A stretch of DNA of 64,000 nucleotides from Streptomyces sp. AA1529. Its GTDB lineage: Bacteria > Actinomycetota > Actinomycetes > Streptomycetales > Streptomycetaceae. The notes beneath the pieces were generated by a model. That model had not been told where the DNA came from and did no database searches. It saw nothing but the letters and a program-made list of their open reading frames with translations. The stretch is taken from contig NZ_ALAP01000078.1 in the NCBI RefSeq assembly GCF_000280905.1, positions 186,001-250,000 on the forward strand. The letters run 5' to 3'. Positions 16,069 through 25,123 of the stretch are shown here, piece by piece. Positions within the stretch are counted from its first letter, which is position 1, and every line of letters begins with the position of its first letter. A program made the translations under genes and the position numbers.

Positions 16069-17268
16069 GTGAGCACTCAGACCCCGCCCAGGTATCCGTT
16101 CGCCTGGACCCCGCCCATGCAGGTGCCCGAAGCGCTGCGGCATGTGCACAGCAGCTCCGCGATGGAGGTGACGCTGCCGAGCGGGGACGTGGCGACGCTG
16201 GTGACCCGCTACAAGGACGTGCGCGCCCTGTTCGCGGACAAGCGTCTCTCGCGCAACATCGCGCGCCCCGACTGCGCACGCATCTCCGCGGACAACGACC
16301 TGTTCATGGACCCGGAGATCGACCCGGATCCGCCCAAGCACACCCAGGTGCGCTCGCTGGTGACCAAGGCGTTCACCGCCCGCCGGATCGAGGCGCTGCG
16401 GCCGTATGTGCAGCGTGTCGCCGACGAGCTGCTGGACGAAATGGCGGCCGGGCCGCGCCCGGTGGAGCTGAACGAGGCGCTGGCGTTCCCGCTGCCGATC
16501 ATGGTGATCTGCAAGCTGCTGGGCGTGCCGGCCGAGGACCGCGACCAGTTCCGCGAGTACGTCGACGGCTTCCTGTCGGTCACCAAGCTGCCGCCCGAGG
16601 AGGTCGGGCAGTGCCGGCAGAACCTGTGGAAGTACCTGGGCGACCTGATCGACGCCAAGCGCGAGAAGCCCGGGGACGACCTGGTGAGCGAGCTGATCCG
16701 GGTCCGCGACGAGGAGGACAACCGGCTCAACGACCACGAGCTGCACTTCTGGTGCCAGGGGCTGCTGATCGCCGGGTACGTCACCACGGCCAGCCAGATC
16801 GGCACCGGCACGGCCGTGCTGCTGCACCACCCGGAGCTGGTGCGCGAGATCCAGGCGGACTGGTCGCTGGTGCCCTCCACGGTGGAGGAGCTGCTGCGCA
16901 CCCAGATCATGGGCTCCTCGGTGGGCACCATGCGGTACGCCGTCGACGACATTCCTCTCTCGGACGGTTCGGTCATCAAGAAGGGCACCAGCGTGCTGCT
17001 GTCGGAGGAGGGGGCCAACATGGACCCCGAGGTCTTCGACCAGCCCTTCGAGCTGGACATCCGCCGCCAGGAGAACCACCACATGACCTTCGGCGCCGGC
17101 ATCCACTACTGCGTGGGCGCCGCACTGGCGCGGATGGAGCTGCAGGTGGCCACCGAATCGCTGCTGCGGCGCTTCCCCGACATCAGGCTCGCGGCCCCGG
17201 CCGAGGAGCTGCCGCGGGCGCTGGGCGGGTTCATGGAGGGCTTCACCGAGATCCCCGTGGAGTGGTGA
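16069..17268 (+). CDS. Cytochrome P450
   Basis: This 399-residue soluble P450 (CYP105/107-like in size) should hydroxylate or cross-link the polyketide scaffold using electrons from the next-door ferredoxin. The haem-Cys loop FGAGIHYCVGAALARMEL and the ExxR motif (VEELLR) are present. The I-helix oxygen-binding segment reads AGYVTTAS, slightly different from the usual AGxET. The start is a GTG with a GAAGGGA Shine-Dalgarno. The ferredoxin gene begins 3 bp after its stop. Confidence 0.95.
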   Translation: MSTQTPPRYPFAWTPPMQVPEALRHVHSSSAMEVTLPSGDVATLVTRYKDVRALFADKRLSRNIARPDCARISADNDLFMDPEIDPDPPKHTQVRSLVTKAFTARRIEALRPYVQRVADELLDEMAAGPRPVELNEALAFPLPIMVICKLLGVPAEDRDQFREYVDGFLSVTKLPPEEVGQCRQNLWKYLGDLIDAKREKPGDDLVSELIRVRDEEDNRLNDHELHFWCQGLLIAGYVTTASQIGTGTAVLLHHPELVREIQADWSLVPSTVEELLRTQIMGSSVGTMRYAVDDIPLSDGSVIKKGTSVLLSEEGANMDPEVFDQPFELDIRRQENHHMTFGAGIHYCVGAALARMELQVATESLLRRFPDIRLAAPAEELPRALGGFMEGFTEIPVEW

Positions 17269-17270
17269 GC

Positions 17271-17468
17271 ATGCTCCGCGTGACCGCGAATCCGGAGACC
17301 TGCGCGGTCAGCAGCCTGTGCGTGTACCGGCTCCCCGCTGTCTTCGACCAGGACGAGGACGGTCTGGTCGTCGTCCTGGACGAGACGCCGGAGGGGCGGC
17401 TGCACGAGGAGGTCCGCCGGGCGGCCCGCGGCTGTCCGACGAAGTCCATCCACGTCACCGAGGAGTGA
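17271..17468 (+). CDS. 3Fe-4S ferredoxin partner of the P450
   Basis: This 65-residue ferredoxin should pass electrons to the adjacent P450. The cysteines are arranged as CAVSSLC and CPTKS, with the usual central acidic region (DQDEDGLVVVLDE). This pattern is typical of small 3Fe-4S (CxxxxxC...C) ferredoxins of actinobacterial P450 operons. Start and stop give a normal length. Confidence 0.92.
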   Translation: MLRVTANPETCAVSSLCVYRLPAVFDQDEDGLVVVLDETPEGRLHEEVRRAARGCPTKSIHVTEE

Positions 17469-17477
17469 CCCCCGGAC

Positions 17478-17517
17478 CGGTCCCGGCGCCCGCCTCCCCG
17501 CGCGCACCGGGACCGGC
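17478..17517. terminator. Hairpin between ferredoxin and the convergent YgiC-like gene
   Basis: CCGGTCCCGG (17478-17487) and CCGGGACCGG (17508-17517) pair perfectly across a 20-base loop, in the gap between two converging genes. Confidence 0.5.
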
Positions 17518-17552
17518 CGCTCCGCGGCGGGCCGACGGTCACGGACCTGCGG

Positions 17553-18740
17553 CTAGCGGATGACGTGCGGTACGAACCGCGCGTACTCGTCGGTGACGGG
17601 GCCCGCGGACTCGCGGATGCCCAGACCGGCGGCCTCCCCGTCCACCACCCAGGTGCCCAGCACCGTGCGGTTGCCGTCGAACTCCGGCAGCGGGCACAGC
17701 GCCTGGTAGCAGCACGGCTCGTCACGCACCGACGGCTCGGTGCCCGGCTCGTGCAGCGTGACGCCGGCGCCCTCGCGGCCCAGCAGCGGCTTGGCCGCCC
17801 ACCCGGTCGTGCCCGCCAGCTCCCGGGGCCCGTCCAGATAGGCGGGCAGCAGATTCGGATGGCCGGGGAAGAGCTCCCACAGGATCGCCAGCAGCGCCTT
17901 GTTGGACAGCAGCATCTTCCACGCCGGTTCGATCCACAGCGTGCTGCCGGTGCCACCGCCGTTGTCGAGGGTCTCCAGCACGTGCGGACCGAACCGGTCG
18001 GAGGCCAGCCACTCCCACGGGTAGAGCTTGAAGCAGGCCCGGACGAACTTCAGCCGCTGGTCGACGAACCGGCCCGCGAGCCGGTCCCAGCCGATCTCCT
18101 CCACCGGTATCGCGACGGTCTCCAGGCCGGCCTGCTCGGCGGTCTCCTGGAGGTAGGCCACCGTCATCAGGTCCTCGCCCAGTTCGTCCCGGGCCGAGTG
18201 GGCGAAGTGCACCGGAGCGCCCGGCGGCAGCAGCGCGGCCTGCTTGCGCCATACGCCGACCAGCCGCTCGTGCAGCGAGTTCCACTGGTCGGCGCCGGGG
18301 AAGCGGTCCTCCATCCAGAACCACTGCGGGGACGCCGCCTCCACCAGCGAGGTGGGGGTGTCCGCGTTGTACTCCAGCAGTTTCGCCGGCCCGCCGCGCC
18401 CGTCGTGGCGCAGATCGAACCTGCCGTAGAGGCTGGGCAGTTCGGCACGCCGCCGCCAGCTCTCGGACACCCGGTGCACCAGGGCCGGGTCGGTGATGCC
18501 CAGGTCCGCGAACCGGTCGGCGGCCACGATGTGCTCCGCGGCCCGCAGGCACATGGCGTGCAGCTCCTCCACGACCTCCTCGAGGTCCTCCACCTCGGGC
18601 AGCGTGAGGGCGTAGTAGGCGCTCTCGTCCCAGTAGGGGCGCAGCGAGCCGTCCGGGTAGCGGGTCAGCGGGTAGATGCAGCCCTGCTCCTCGACGGTCT
18701 GCTGCCAGCCGGGGCGCGGGGTGAGGGTGTGGCGTTCCAC
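17553..18740 (-). CDS. YgiC-like glutathionylspermidine-synthase-family ATP-grasp protein
   Basis: This 395-residue protein belongs to the C-N ligase family related to the synthetase half of glutathionylspermidine synthase. Diagnostic segments are YWDESAYYAL, KLLEYNADTPTSLVEA, WIEPAWKMLLSNKALLAILWELFPGHPNLLPAY and KPLLGREGAGV, which form the substrate and ATP site. Family members join a peptide-like carboxylate to an amine; the true substrate of YgiC proteins is unknown. The start is a GTG. It follows a YgiB-like lipoprotein-type gene by 30 bp, as in other bacteria. It has no obvious connection with the polyketide. Confidence 0.88.
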   Translation of the reverse strand: MERHTLTPRPGWQQTVEEQGCIYPLTRYPDGSLRPYWDESAYYALTLPEVEDLEEVVEELHAMCLRAAEHIVAADRFADLGITDPALVHRVSESWRRRAELPSLYGRFDLRHDGRGGPAKLLEYNADTPTSLVEAASPQWFWMEDRFPGADQWNSLHERLVGVWRKQAALLPPGAPVHFAHSARDELGEDLMTVAYLQETAEQAGLETVAIPVEEIGWDRLAGRFVDQRLKFVRACFKLYPWEWLASDRFGPHVLETLDNGGGTGSTLWIEPAWKMLLSNKALLAILWELFPGHPNLLPAYLDGPRELAGTTGWAAKPLLGREGAGVTLHEPGTEPSVRDEPCCYQALCPLPEFDGNRTVLGTWVVDGEAAGLGIRESAGPVTDEYARFVPHVIR

Positions 18741-18770
18741 GCGGGCCTGCTCCTCTCGTCCGCGCCCGCC

Positions 18771-19196
18771 TCAGCCGCCGTACCCGCCGCCGGTGCCGTA
18801 GCCGTCATCGTCGTCGTCGCAGCCGAAGCCGGCCCGCTCGACGGCCGCCGCGTGCACGAAGGTGCCGCCCTTGGCGCGGCCCTCGTCCTCCCGGCCGCCG
18901 TAGTACCAGACGCTGCCCGCGCGCCCGTCCCGCTGCCCCGCGGTCCGGGCGGCGGGGAGGGCGGCGGTGGCCGCGCCCCGGGTGCCGCACTGGCTCGGGG
19001 GCAGGATGCGGTAGCCGCGCACGGCGTCGTAGCTGTCGGGGTCCACGCACCGCCGGTCCGGCTCCGAGGAGTATCCGGACAGCGCGACGGCCAGCGCGCC
19101 CATGCTGCCGAGCACCACGGTCGAGGAACGCAGCCTGCGCCGCCGCCCCCGGGCGGCTTCCCGGTCGCTGCTCGCTGGATTCGGCGTGGTGGTCAT
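18771..19196 (-). CDS. YgiB-like secreted/membrane-anchored protein
   Basis: This 141-residue protein has a basic N-terminus (RGRRRRLRSS), a hydrophobic segment (TVVLGSMGALAVALSGY) and an extracytoplasmic part that ends in Asp/Gly runs (DDDDDGYGTGGGYGG). Pairs of this kind next to YgiC occur in many bacteria. The mature part has three Cys (RRCVDP, SQCGTR and GFGCDDDD). It is probably located at the cell surface. Its function is unknown. Confidence 0.72.
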   Translation of the reverse strand: MTTTPNPASSDREAARGRRRRLRSSTVVLGSMGALAVALSGYSSEPDRRCVDPDSYDAVRGYRILPPSQCGTRGAATAALPAARTAGQRDGRAGSVWYYGGREDEGRAKGGTFVHAAAVERAGFGCDDDDDGYGTGGGYGG

Positions 19197-19366
19197 GCGG
19201 TCCCCCTGGATAACTGAATGCCTGGACGTCCGAATGCGACGTCGAGATTCGAACTGCGCACACCCTAATGGGTGGCGCGCGGCGCCGGGGCGGGCCCCGG
19301 CGGAGGGGCCGGGTCCGCGCGGTTCCCCGTTTTCCGCGTGCTCGGGCGGCTGTCGGGGCACGCGAA

Positions 19367-19398
19367 CGGGCCCGGCGGCTCTCCGGCCGCCGGGCCCG
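19367..19398 (-). terminator. Hairpin terminator of the FAD-monooxygenase operon
   Basis: CGGGCCCGGCGGC (19367-19379) and GCCGCCGGGCCCG (19386-19398) form a perfect 13-bp stem with a 6-base loop. It lies 28 bp after the stop of the minus-strand FAD gene. Confidence 0.7.
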
Positions 19399-19425
19399 GT
19401 GCGCGTCCCGCCGCCGCGGGCCGGG

Positions 19426-21057
19426 TCAGCGGGGCGGGTACAGCTCCCGCACCGCCGTCCGCAGGGCCGCCGCCGGGTCGGTGGCAGCGCCCTCGGAGCG
19501 CCAGGCGACGAACCCGTCCGGGCGGACGAGGACGGCGCCGTCGGCCGCGATGCCGTGCTGCTCGGCCACGGCCCGGTCGTCCGCCGCGGTCAGGGTGGCT
19601 CCCGGACCGCCCACCCGGTGGGCGTCGATCCGCACGCCGGTGTCCGCGGACACGGCCGCGGCCGCCTCCACCCACGCCTGGCCGTCCTGCGCGGTCAGCA
19701 GCACCGGCGCCCGCCCGTACAGGTCCAGGGCGGAGATGTCCTCCCCGGCCCGGTCCAGCCCGATGTGCGGGGCGCGGGTGCCCGGCTCGCCGCGCAGCGC
19801 GTGCGGCGGCACCGGCGGGCCGTCCCCGTACCGGTAGCCGAAGACGGTGGTGCTGTACGCCTCGGCGGGGTCCGGGCCCTCCCCTTCGCCGTCGCCGTCC
19901 GGGCCGGTGCGCTCCTGCATCATCCCGAGGGCCTGCTGGAGGGTCATCCAGGCCACCGGGTGGCGCTCGGTCTGGTAGGTGTCCAGCAGTTCGGGCCCGG
20001 ACTCGCCGTCCAGGACGGCGGCCAGCTTCCAGGCCAGGTTTCCGGCGTCCTGGATGCCGAGGCTGGCGCCGAACCCGCCGGTGGGCGGCACCAGATGGGC
20101 GGCGTCGCCGACCAGGAAGACCCGGCCGCGCCGGTACTCGCGGGCGACCTGGGCGCCGATGATGAAGCTCAGCCATTTGGCGCCGCCGGCCGGGAGCTGC
20201 GGAACGATGCGCACGTCCAGGTCGGGCTGGCCGATGGCCGCGCGGACCAGTTCGACCGCCTGCTCCTCGGTGACCGTCTCCAGTGTCTCGCCCTCGGGCA
20301 TGGCGGTGGCGAAGATCCACCGCTGCTTGCCGTCGTGCGCGAACAGGATGGTGGAGGGCGCGGGTTTGTCGAGGTAGCAGACGCCGACGTCGCGGCCCCG
20401 GGCGGCCCGGCTCAGGTCCGCCTCGAAGAGCACCGAGAGGGTGGTGGCGAACTCGCCGGGTCCGTCAGTCTCGATGCCCAGCTCGCGCCGGACGGGGCTG
20501 CGGCTGCCGTCGGCCGCGACGAGGTAGGCGGCGCGCACGGTGCGCTCCTCGCCACTGGCGGTGTCCCGGAGCACGGCGGTGACTCCGCCGTCCTCGCCCT
20601 CGCCGCTCTCCTCGAAGGACACCAGTTCGGTGCCGAAGGCCAGTTCGGCACCGAGTTCGGCGGCGCGGCCGCGCAGCAGGTGCTCGAGCCGGTCCTGGTC
20701 GATGGGGGCCCACTCGCAGGGGCTGACGCCGCCGGTGGGGTCGGGCTGGTCGGTGGGGCCGCTGAACATCTCGGGCCCGGCGAGGGTCTCGGCCCGGATC
20801 ATCAGCAGCTTGCTGAAGTCGGTGGCGAGACTGGCCTCGGACCAGATGGGCCCCTCCAGCCCGACCTGCCGGTAGAGCTCGACGGTCCGCGGGTTGACGC
20901 CGCGCGAGCGCGGGTGGCTCAGCGTGTCGGGGTGGCGCTCGACGACGAGCGAGGGGATGCCGTGCCAGCCGAGGAAGACCGCGGTGGACAGCCCTGTCAC
21001 CGCCCCTCCGACGATCAGTACCGGAACCTGCTGCGGGGCCTGCTGGTTAGCGCTCAT
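19426..21057 (-). CDS. FAD-dependent aromatic polyketide hydroxylase (PgaE/RdmE type)
   Basis: This 543-residue flavoprotein monooxygenase is the size of angucycline and anthracycline ring hydroxylases (NADPH and O2 dependent). It shows the FAD motif VGGAVTGLSTAVFLG, the VAADGSRSPVRR (DG) motif and the second FAD block VFLVGDAAHLVPPTGGFGASLGIQDAGNLAWKL. The C-terminal thioredoxin-like domain typical of this subfamily follows from about residue 400. It is preceded by an O-methyltransferase gene (gap 31 bp), so the pair should act in sequence. It is a paralog of the gene at 22315. Confidence 0.93.
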   Translation of the reverse strand: MSANQQAPQQVPVLIVGGAVTGLSTAVFLGWHGIPSLVVERHPDTLSHPRSRGVNPRTVELYRQVGLEGPIWSEASLATDFSKLLMIRAETLAGPEMFSGPTDQPDPTGGVSPCEWAPIDQDRLEHLLRGRAAELGAELAFGTELVSFEESGEGEDGGVTAVLRDTASGEERTVRAAYLVAADGSRSPVRRELGIETDGPGEFATTLSVLFEADLSRAARGRDVGVCYLDKPAPSTILFAHDGKQRWIFATAMPEGETLETVTEEQAVELVRAAIGQPDLDVRIVPQLPAGGAKWLSFIIGAQVAREYRRGRVFLVGDAAHLVPPTGGFGASLGIQDAGNLAWKLAAVLDGESGPELLDTYQTERHPVAWMTLQQALGMMQERTGPDGDGEGEGPDPAEAYSTTVFGYRYGDGPPVPPHALRGEPGTRAPHIGLDRAGEDISALDLYGRAPVLLTAQDGQAWVEAAAAVSADTGVRIDAHRVGGPGATLTAADDRAVAEQHGIAADGAVLVRPDGFVAWRSEGAATDPAAALRTAVRELYPPR

Positions 21058-21088
21058 GGGTACGGACTCCTCTCTCGGACGGGCCCGC

Positions 21089-22105
21089 TCAGGCGGCCTT
21101 GCGGCAGATCACGAGCGTGTCGTAGTCGCTCAGCGGCAGTACCTCGGTGGAGGCGAACCCGGCGCGCTCGGCGTGCGCGACGGCCTCGGAGACCGGGTAC
21201 TCGGAGCCGCCGTCGGTGACCAGCAGCATGTCGAGGCTGATGACCAGGTTCTCGACGTGGTCGGGCTGGTCGTCGAGCATCCGGTCGTAGATCAGCAGCG
21301 CGCCGCCGGGATTGACGGCGTGGAAGGCCTTGGTGACCAGTTCGCCGCGCTGCTGCTCGTCCCAGTCGTGCAGCACGTGCCCGAGGGTGACCACGTCGGC
21401 GCTGGGCAGCGGGTCGGTGAAGAAGCTGCCGCCGTGGAAGGTGACCTTGCCGGTCAGCCCGTAGGAGGCGACGTGCTCCTCGAACAGCGGCTCCATCGGC
21501 GGCAGGTCGAAGACGTGCCCGGCGAGGTGCGGCTGCGCCTTGACGATGATGGAGCACAGGTTGCCGCGGGCGCCGCCGATGTCGAGCACGGAGTCGTGGC
21601 CGCTCCAGTCGAACTTGCCCACCAGTTCGGGGCCGACGACGTGGGTGAGCGCGTCCATCATGCCGACGAACTGCCGCAGGATGTGCGGGTTGCGGGTGAC
21701 CTCCTCGAAGTCGCTGCCCGACTGCTGCTCACCGGTGCGCAGCGCCTCGGTGAGCTTGCCCCAGGCGGGGTAGAGGTTGCGGTTGGAGCGCTCCAGGAAG
21801 CCGCCCACGTAGCGGTTGCTGCCGCGCACCAGGTAGGTGCCGGCGCCCTCCGCGTTGCCGAACCTGCCGCCCTCCTCGCGGGTGAGCAGGCCCAGCGCCG
21901 CCAGCAGGTCGAGCCAGTCGCCCAGTCCGCGGCCGTGCAGGCCCAGCTCCTTGCGGATCTCCTCCTCGGTCGCGGGGCCCTTCTGGTCGAGGGTGGTGAA
22001 CAGACCCAGTTCGACAGCGGTCAGCAGCGCCTTCGCGTCGCAGAACGCGTTGCTCAGCCGGATGATTCCGGCCGGGGTGCTGACATCCAGGCTGGTGTGC
22101 GTCAT
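21089..22105 (-). CDS. SAM-dependent O-methyltransferase 1
   Basis: This 338-residue class-I methyltransferase belongs to the O-methyltransferase family 2 group that methylates phenolic or carboxyl oxygens of aromatic polyketides. It has an N-terminal dimerisation/winged-helix domain (LGLFTTLDQKGPATEEEIRK), the SAM site VLDIGGARGNL and the late catalytic helix with HVLHDWDEQQR. It is the first gene of the operon with the FAD hydroxylase. Candidate SARP repeats lie 59-87 bp before its ATG. It is related to the proteins at 23968 and 31735. Confidence 0.93.
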   Translation of the reverse strand: MTHTSLDVSTPAGIIRLSNAFCDAKALLTAVELGLFTTLDQKGPATEEEIRKELGLHGRGLGDWLDLLAALGLLTREEGGRFGNAEGAGTYLVRGSNRYVGGFLERSNRNLYPAWGKLTEALRTGEQQSGSDFEEVTRNPHILRQFVGMMDALTHVVGPELVGKFDWSGHDSVLDIGGARGNLCSIIVKAQPHLAGHVFDLPPMEPLFEEHVASYGLTGKVTFHGGSFFTDPLPSADVVTLGHVLHDWDEQQRGELVTKAFHAVNPGGALLIYDRMLDDQPDHVENLVISLDMLLVTDGGSEYPVSEAVAHAERAGFASTEVLPLSDYDTLVICRKAA

Positions 22106-22163
22106 GCGCAGGACTCCTTCCGAAACGGCACATGGCCTGGCGCCAGGGCCGCTCCGGGAGGGT

Positions 22164-22192
22164 CACACCGCGAAGTTGAGCGCCCCTCGAAC
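22164..22192 (-). promoter_or_regulatory. Candidate SARP operator for O-methyltransferase 1
   Basis: On the minus strand GTTCGAG, GCTCAAC and CGGTGTG are 11 bp apart (spacers GGGC and TTCG), 59-87 bp before the ATG. Confidence 0.55.
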
Positions 22193-22232
22193 CGCGGTGG
22201 GGACGGCGTCGGAGCCGTGCGCCCCCGCCGGA

Positions 22233-22261
22233 TCTCCAGTGGCCCTCAAGGGGCCGTGGCT
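22233..22261 (+). promoter_or_regulatory. Candidate SARP operator for FAD monooxygenase 2
   Basis: TCTCCAG (22233), CCTCAAG (22244) and CGTGGCT (22255) are at 11-bp steps. The first lies 82 bp before the ATG at 22315. Confidence 0.55.
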
Positions 22262-22314
22262 ACTCATCAGGGGTGCCGAAACCGGCCAAGCCCAGTTGTT
22301 CAGAGGGGACATGC

Positions 22315-23949
22315 ATGTATGACGTGAAGATCCCGGTGCTGATCGTCGGCGGTGGTCCCGTCGGGCTCTCCACCGCGCTGTTCAGCGGGCGGCGCGGCGT
22401 CCGCACGATGCTGCTGGAGAAGCGGGACAGCACCTCCATGCTCCCCCGCGCCCCGGGCCTGCAGGCCCGCACGATGGAGCTGTTCCGCGCCGCGGGGCTC
22501 GGGAAGGAGATCCGCGCCCTGGAGAAGGGGAACTCGCACGCCTACTTCGAGGGCGGGATCATCAAGGTCGACACCTTCTCCGACATCGACAACGCGGAAC
22601 TGCTGGAGTCCCCGTCGCTGGACGGCCCGACGGTCAGCCCGGAGCGGGTGATGGGCTGCGGGCAGGACCGGTACGAGAAGGTGCTGGTCGCCAAGGCCCG
22701 GGAGTACGGCGCCGATGTCCGTTTCAACACCAGGCTGGTCTCCTTCGAGGCCGACGAGGAGGGCGTCACCGCCGTGGCCGAGGAGGCCGCGACGGGGAAC
22801 CGGATCACCATCCGCGCCGACTACCTGGTCGGCGCCGACGGCGCGGGCAGCCGCGTCCGCAAGGCGCTGGGTGTCGAGCGGACCGGCCGCGGGACCGTGT
22901 TCAACGCGCTGAGCATCTACTTCCGGGCGCCGGAGCTGGAGACGCTGCTCAAGGACCGCAAGTTCATCCTGTGCTACGCCTCGGCGGGCGGCTCGCTGAT
23001 GGGCCTCTCCCGGCTGCACGGCTGCGACCCGTGGCTGGCGGCACCCATCTACTACCCGGAGAAGGGCGAGACGCCGGACGACTACACCGACGAGCGCTGC
23101 GTGGAGATCGTCCGCCGCGCGGCCGGCAAGGACATCGACGTCGAGATCATGGACAAGGTGCCCTGGCAGGGTGCCCAGCTGGTCTCCGAGACCTTCCGCG
23201 TGGGCCGGGTCTTCCTGGCGGGCGACGCCGCGCATGTGCACCCGCCCGCGGGCGGCTTCGGGGCCAACACCGGCATCCACGACGCGCACAACCTGTCCTG
23301 GAAGCTGGCGGCCGTGCACGACGGCTGGGGCACCGACGCGCTGCTGGACACCTACGACGCGGAGCGCCGTCCGCTGGGCACCGCCATGTCCGAGCAGGCC
23401 CTGGTGCGCAACCGGATCCGGCACGGCTACGCGACCGAGCAGGACCGGAAGGACTTCGTCGACGACGTGATCATCACGCTCGGCTACCGGTACCGTTCCG
23501 CGTCCGTCGTCGGCGCCGAGGGCTCCAGGGTGCTCACCCCCGATCTGGAGCTGACGGGCGAGCCGGGCACCCGTGCGCCGCACGTGTGGCTGACCCGTTC
23601 GGGCACCGACGGCGCCGAGGGCGCTGAGCGGATCTCCTCCATCGACCTGTTCTGGGACGGCTTCGTCCTGCTGCACGGCCCGGACGGCGGTGCCTGGGCG
23701 AAGGCCGCGGTCAAGGCCGCCGAGCGGCTGGGCGTGCCGCTGCGCACCCACGCGGTGGGCCCGGAGGAGGAGCTGCGGCCCGAGGACCGCGACTGGGCGG
23801 CCGCCTACGGGGTGGGGCCGGGCGGCGCCGTGCTGGTGCGGCCGGACGCGTTCGTGGCCTGGCGCTCGGCGGAGGGCACCGCGGCGGTGGCGGACCCGGA
23901 CGCGGTGCTCGACGACGTGCTGGCGCGCGCCTCGGCGGCGGCCTCGTGA
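22315..23949 (+). CDS. FAD-dependent aromatic polyketide hydroxylase 2
   Basis: This 544-residue paralog of the 19426 protein has GGGPVGLSTALF, VGADGAGSRVRKALG and VFLAGDAAHVHPPAGGFGANTGIHDAHNLSWKL. It should insert oxygen into the aromatic nucleus or open a ring in a Baeyer-Villiger manner; both reactions occur in this family. The start ATG follows GAGGGG by 6 bases. An O-methyltransferase follows after 18 bp, mirroring the divergent pair to its left, so this block looks like a duplicated hydroxylase/methyltransferase module. Confidence 0.93.
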   Translation: MYDVKIPVLIVGGGPVGLSTALFSGRRGVRTMLLEKRDSTSMLPRAPGLQARTMELFRAAGLGKEIRALEKGNSHAYFEGGIIKVDTFSDIDNAELLESPSLDGPTVSPERVMGCGQDRYEKVLVAKAREYGADVRFNTRLVSFEADEEGVTAVAEEAATGNRITIRADYLVGADGAGSRVRKALGVERTGRGTVFNALSIYFRAPELETLLKDRKFILCYASAGGSLMGLSRLHGCDPWLAAPIYYPEKGETPDDYTDERCVEIVRRAAGKDIDVEIMDKVPWQGAQLVSETFRVGRVFLAGDAAHVHPPAGGFGANTGIHDAHNLSWKLAAVHDGWGTDALLDTYDAERRPLGTAMSEQALVRNRIRHGYATEQDRKDFVDDVIITLGYRYRSASVVGAEGSRVLTPDLELTGEPGTRAPHVWLTRSGTDGAEGAERISSIDLFWDGFVLLHGPDGGAWAKAAVKAAERLGVPLRTHAVGPEEELRPEDRDWAAAYGVGPGGAVLVRPDAFVAWRSAEGTAAVADPDAVLDDVLARASAAAS

Positions 23950-23967
23950 CCGGGGCGGAGCGGGCCG

Positions 23968-24993
23968 ATGACTGACGAGGTGACGGCCCGGGCCGGACAG
24001 GTGCTCGGCCAGGCCATGGCCTTCCAGCCGGCGAAGCTGGTGCTGGCCGGGGTGCGGCTGGGGCTGTTCGCGGCGCTGGCCGAGGGGCCGCTGCCGGAGG
24101 AGGGGCTCCGCGAGCGGCTGGAGCTGGGCCGGCGCGGCTGCGACCACTTCCTCGCCGCGCTGGCCGAACTCGGCTTCCTGGAGCGCACGGCGGACGGCGC
24201 CTGGGCCAACGCGCGGGTGTCGGAACAGTTGCTGGTGCCCGGCGATCCGGCCTCGCTCAGCGGGTTCCTGCAGCTCGCCGACCGGGTGATGTATCCGGCG
24301 TGGGACCGGCTGGCCGAGGGGCTGCGCAGCGAGGAGCCGCAGGCGGCGACCTACTCCGGCGAGGACATGTTCGATCAGCTCTACGACAGTGAGGAGAAGA
24401 AGGACGGGCTGGTGCGGATGGCCGAGGACGCCAGCAGGCCGCTGATCCCCGCGCTGGCGGAGGTCTTCGACTGGGCGTCCTACGGCTCGGTGCTGGAGCT
24501 GGGCGGCTGCCGGGGCAATGTGCTGGCCGGTCTGGTGGGCGCGCATCCGCATCTGGAGGCGCGGGTCTTCGACCTGCCGCAGCTGGAGGAGGACTTCGAC
24601 GCGCACATGGCGGCGCTGGGGACGACCGGCAAGCTCGGCTTCCACGGCGGTGACTTCTTCGCCGGGCCGCTGCCCGAGGCCGATGTGCTGATGCTGGGGC
24701 ACGCGCTGGTGGACTGGAACGACGACCAGCGCGCCCAGTTGGTGAAGAACGCCTTCGCCGGAGTGCGCCCCGGCGGCGCCTTCCTGGTGTGGGACCCGGT
24801 GATCGTCCCGGGTGAGGAGAGCTATCTGCGCAATCTGCTGCGCAGCCTCAACCTCCAGTTGATGACCCCGCACGGGAAGGGGTACACGCTGGCCCAGTGC
24901 ACGGGGTGGATGCACGACGCGGGCTTCGCCCGGGTCGAACACCGCTCGCTGGGCCACGACGTCACCCTGGTGATCGCCCACAAGGGCGGCTGA
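23968..24993 (+). CDS. SAM-dependent O-methyltransferase 2
   Basis: This 341-residue O-methyltransferase has the same domain plan as the one at 21089: a helical dimerisation domain, then the SAM motif VLELGGCRGNV and the AHALVDWNDDQR segment with the catalytic His/Asp region. It is co-transcribed with FAD monooxygenase 2 and probably methylates the hydroxyl that enzyme creates (inference). It is followed 11 bp after its stop by an exceptionally strong hairpin. Confidence 0.92.
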   Translation: MTDEVTARAGQVLGQAMAFQPAKLVLAGVRLGLFAALAEGPLPEEGLRERLELGRRGCDHFLAALAELGFLERTADGAWANARVSEQLLVPGDPASLSGFLQLADRVMYPAWDRLAEGLRSEEPQAATYSGEDMFDQLYDSEEKKDGLVRMAEDASRPLIPALAEVFDWASYGSVLELGGCRGNVLAGLVGAHPHLEARVFDLPQLEEDFDAHMAALGTTGKLGFHGGDFFAGPLPEADVLMLGHALVDWNDDQRAQLVKNAFAGVRPGGAFLVWDPVIVPGEESYLRNLLRSLNLQLMTPHGKGYTLAQCTGWMHDAGFARVEHRSLGHDVTLVIAHKGG

Positions 24994-25004
24994 CCCGCGG
25001 TCCT

Positions 25005-25050
25005 CGCCCGTCCGCCCGCCCCCCGTGCGCCGGGGGCGGGCGGACGGGCG
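25005..25050 (+). terminator. 19-bp perfect hairpin terminator
   Basis: 25005-25023 pairs perfectly with 25032-25050 around an 8-base loop. It lies directly after O-methyltransferase 2 and just before the GGGCT array. Confidence 0.85.
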
Positions 25051-25075
25051 TGCGCGCTCGCGGGGGTCCGAGGCT

Positions 25076-25120
25076 GGGCTGGGCTGGGCTGGGCTGGGCT
25101 GGGCTGGGCTGGGCTGGGCT
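25076..25120. repeat. GGGCT tandem repeat, nine copies
   Basis: Nine exact GGGCT units fill the gap between O-methyltransferase 2 and the stop of the oxidoreductase, with partial units at both ends. Such arrays vary in length between strains by slippage. No function is visible. Confidence 0.95.
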
Positions 25121-25123
25121 GGA

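Noticed and set aside
19225-19260. TCGA-rich stretch before the YgiB-like gene as a SARP operator
   Set aside because: The TCGA cores are 7 bp apart, not 11, and no heptamer triplet can be aligned.
25076-25120. GGGCT array as a CRISPR
   Set aside because: The units are 5 bp with no spacers. No array with repeat-spacer structure was seen anywhere in the window.
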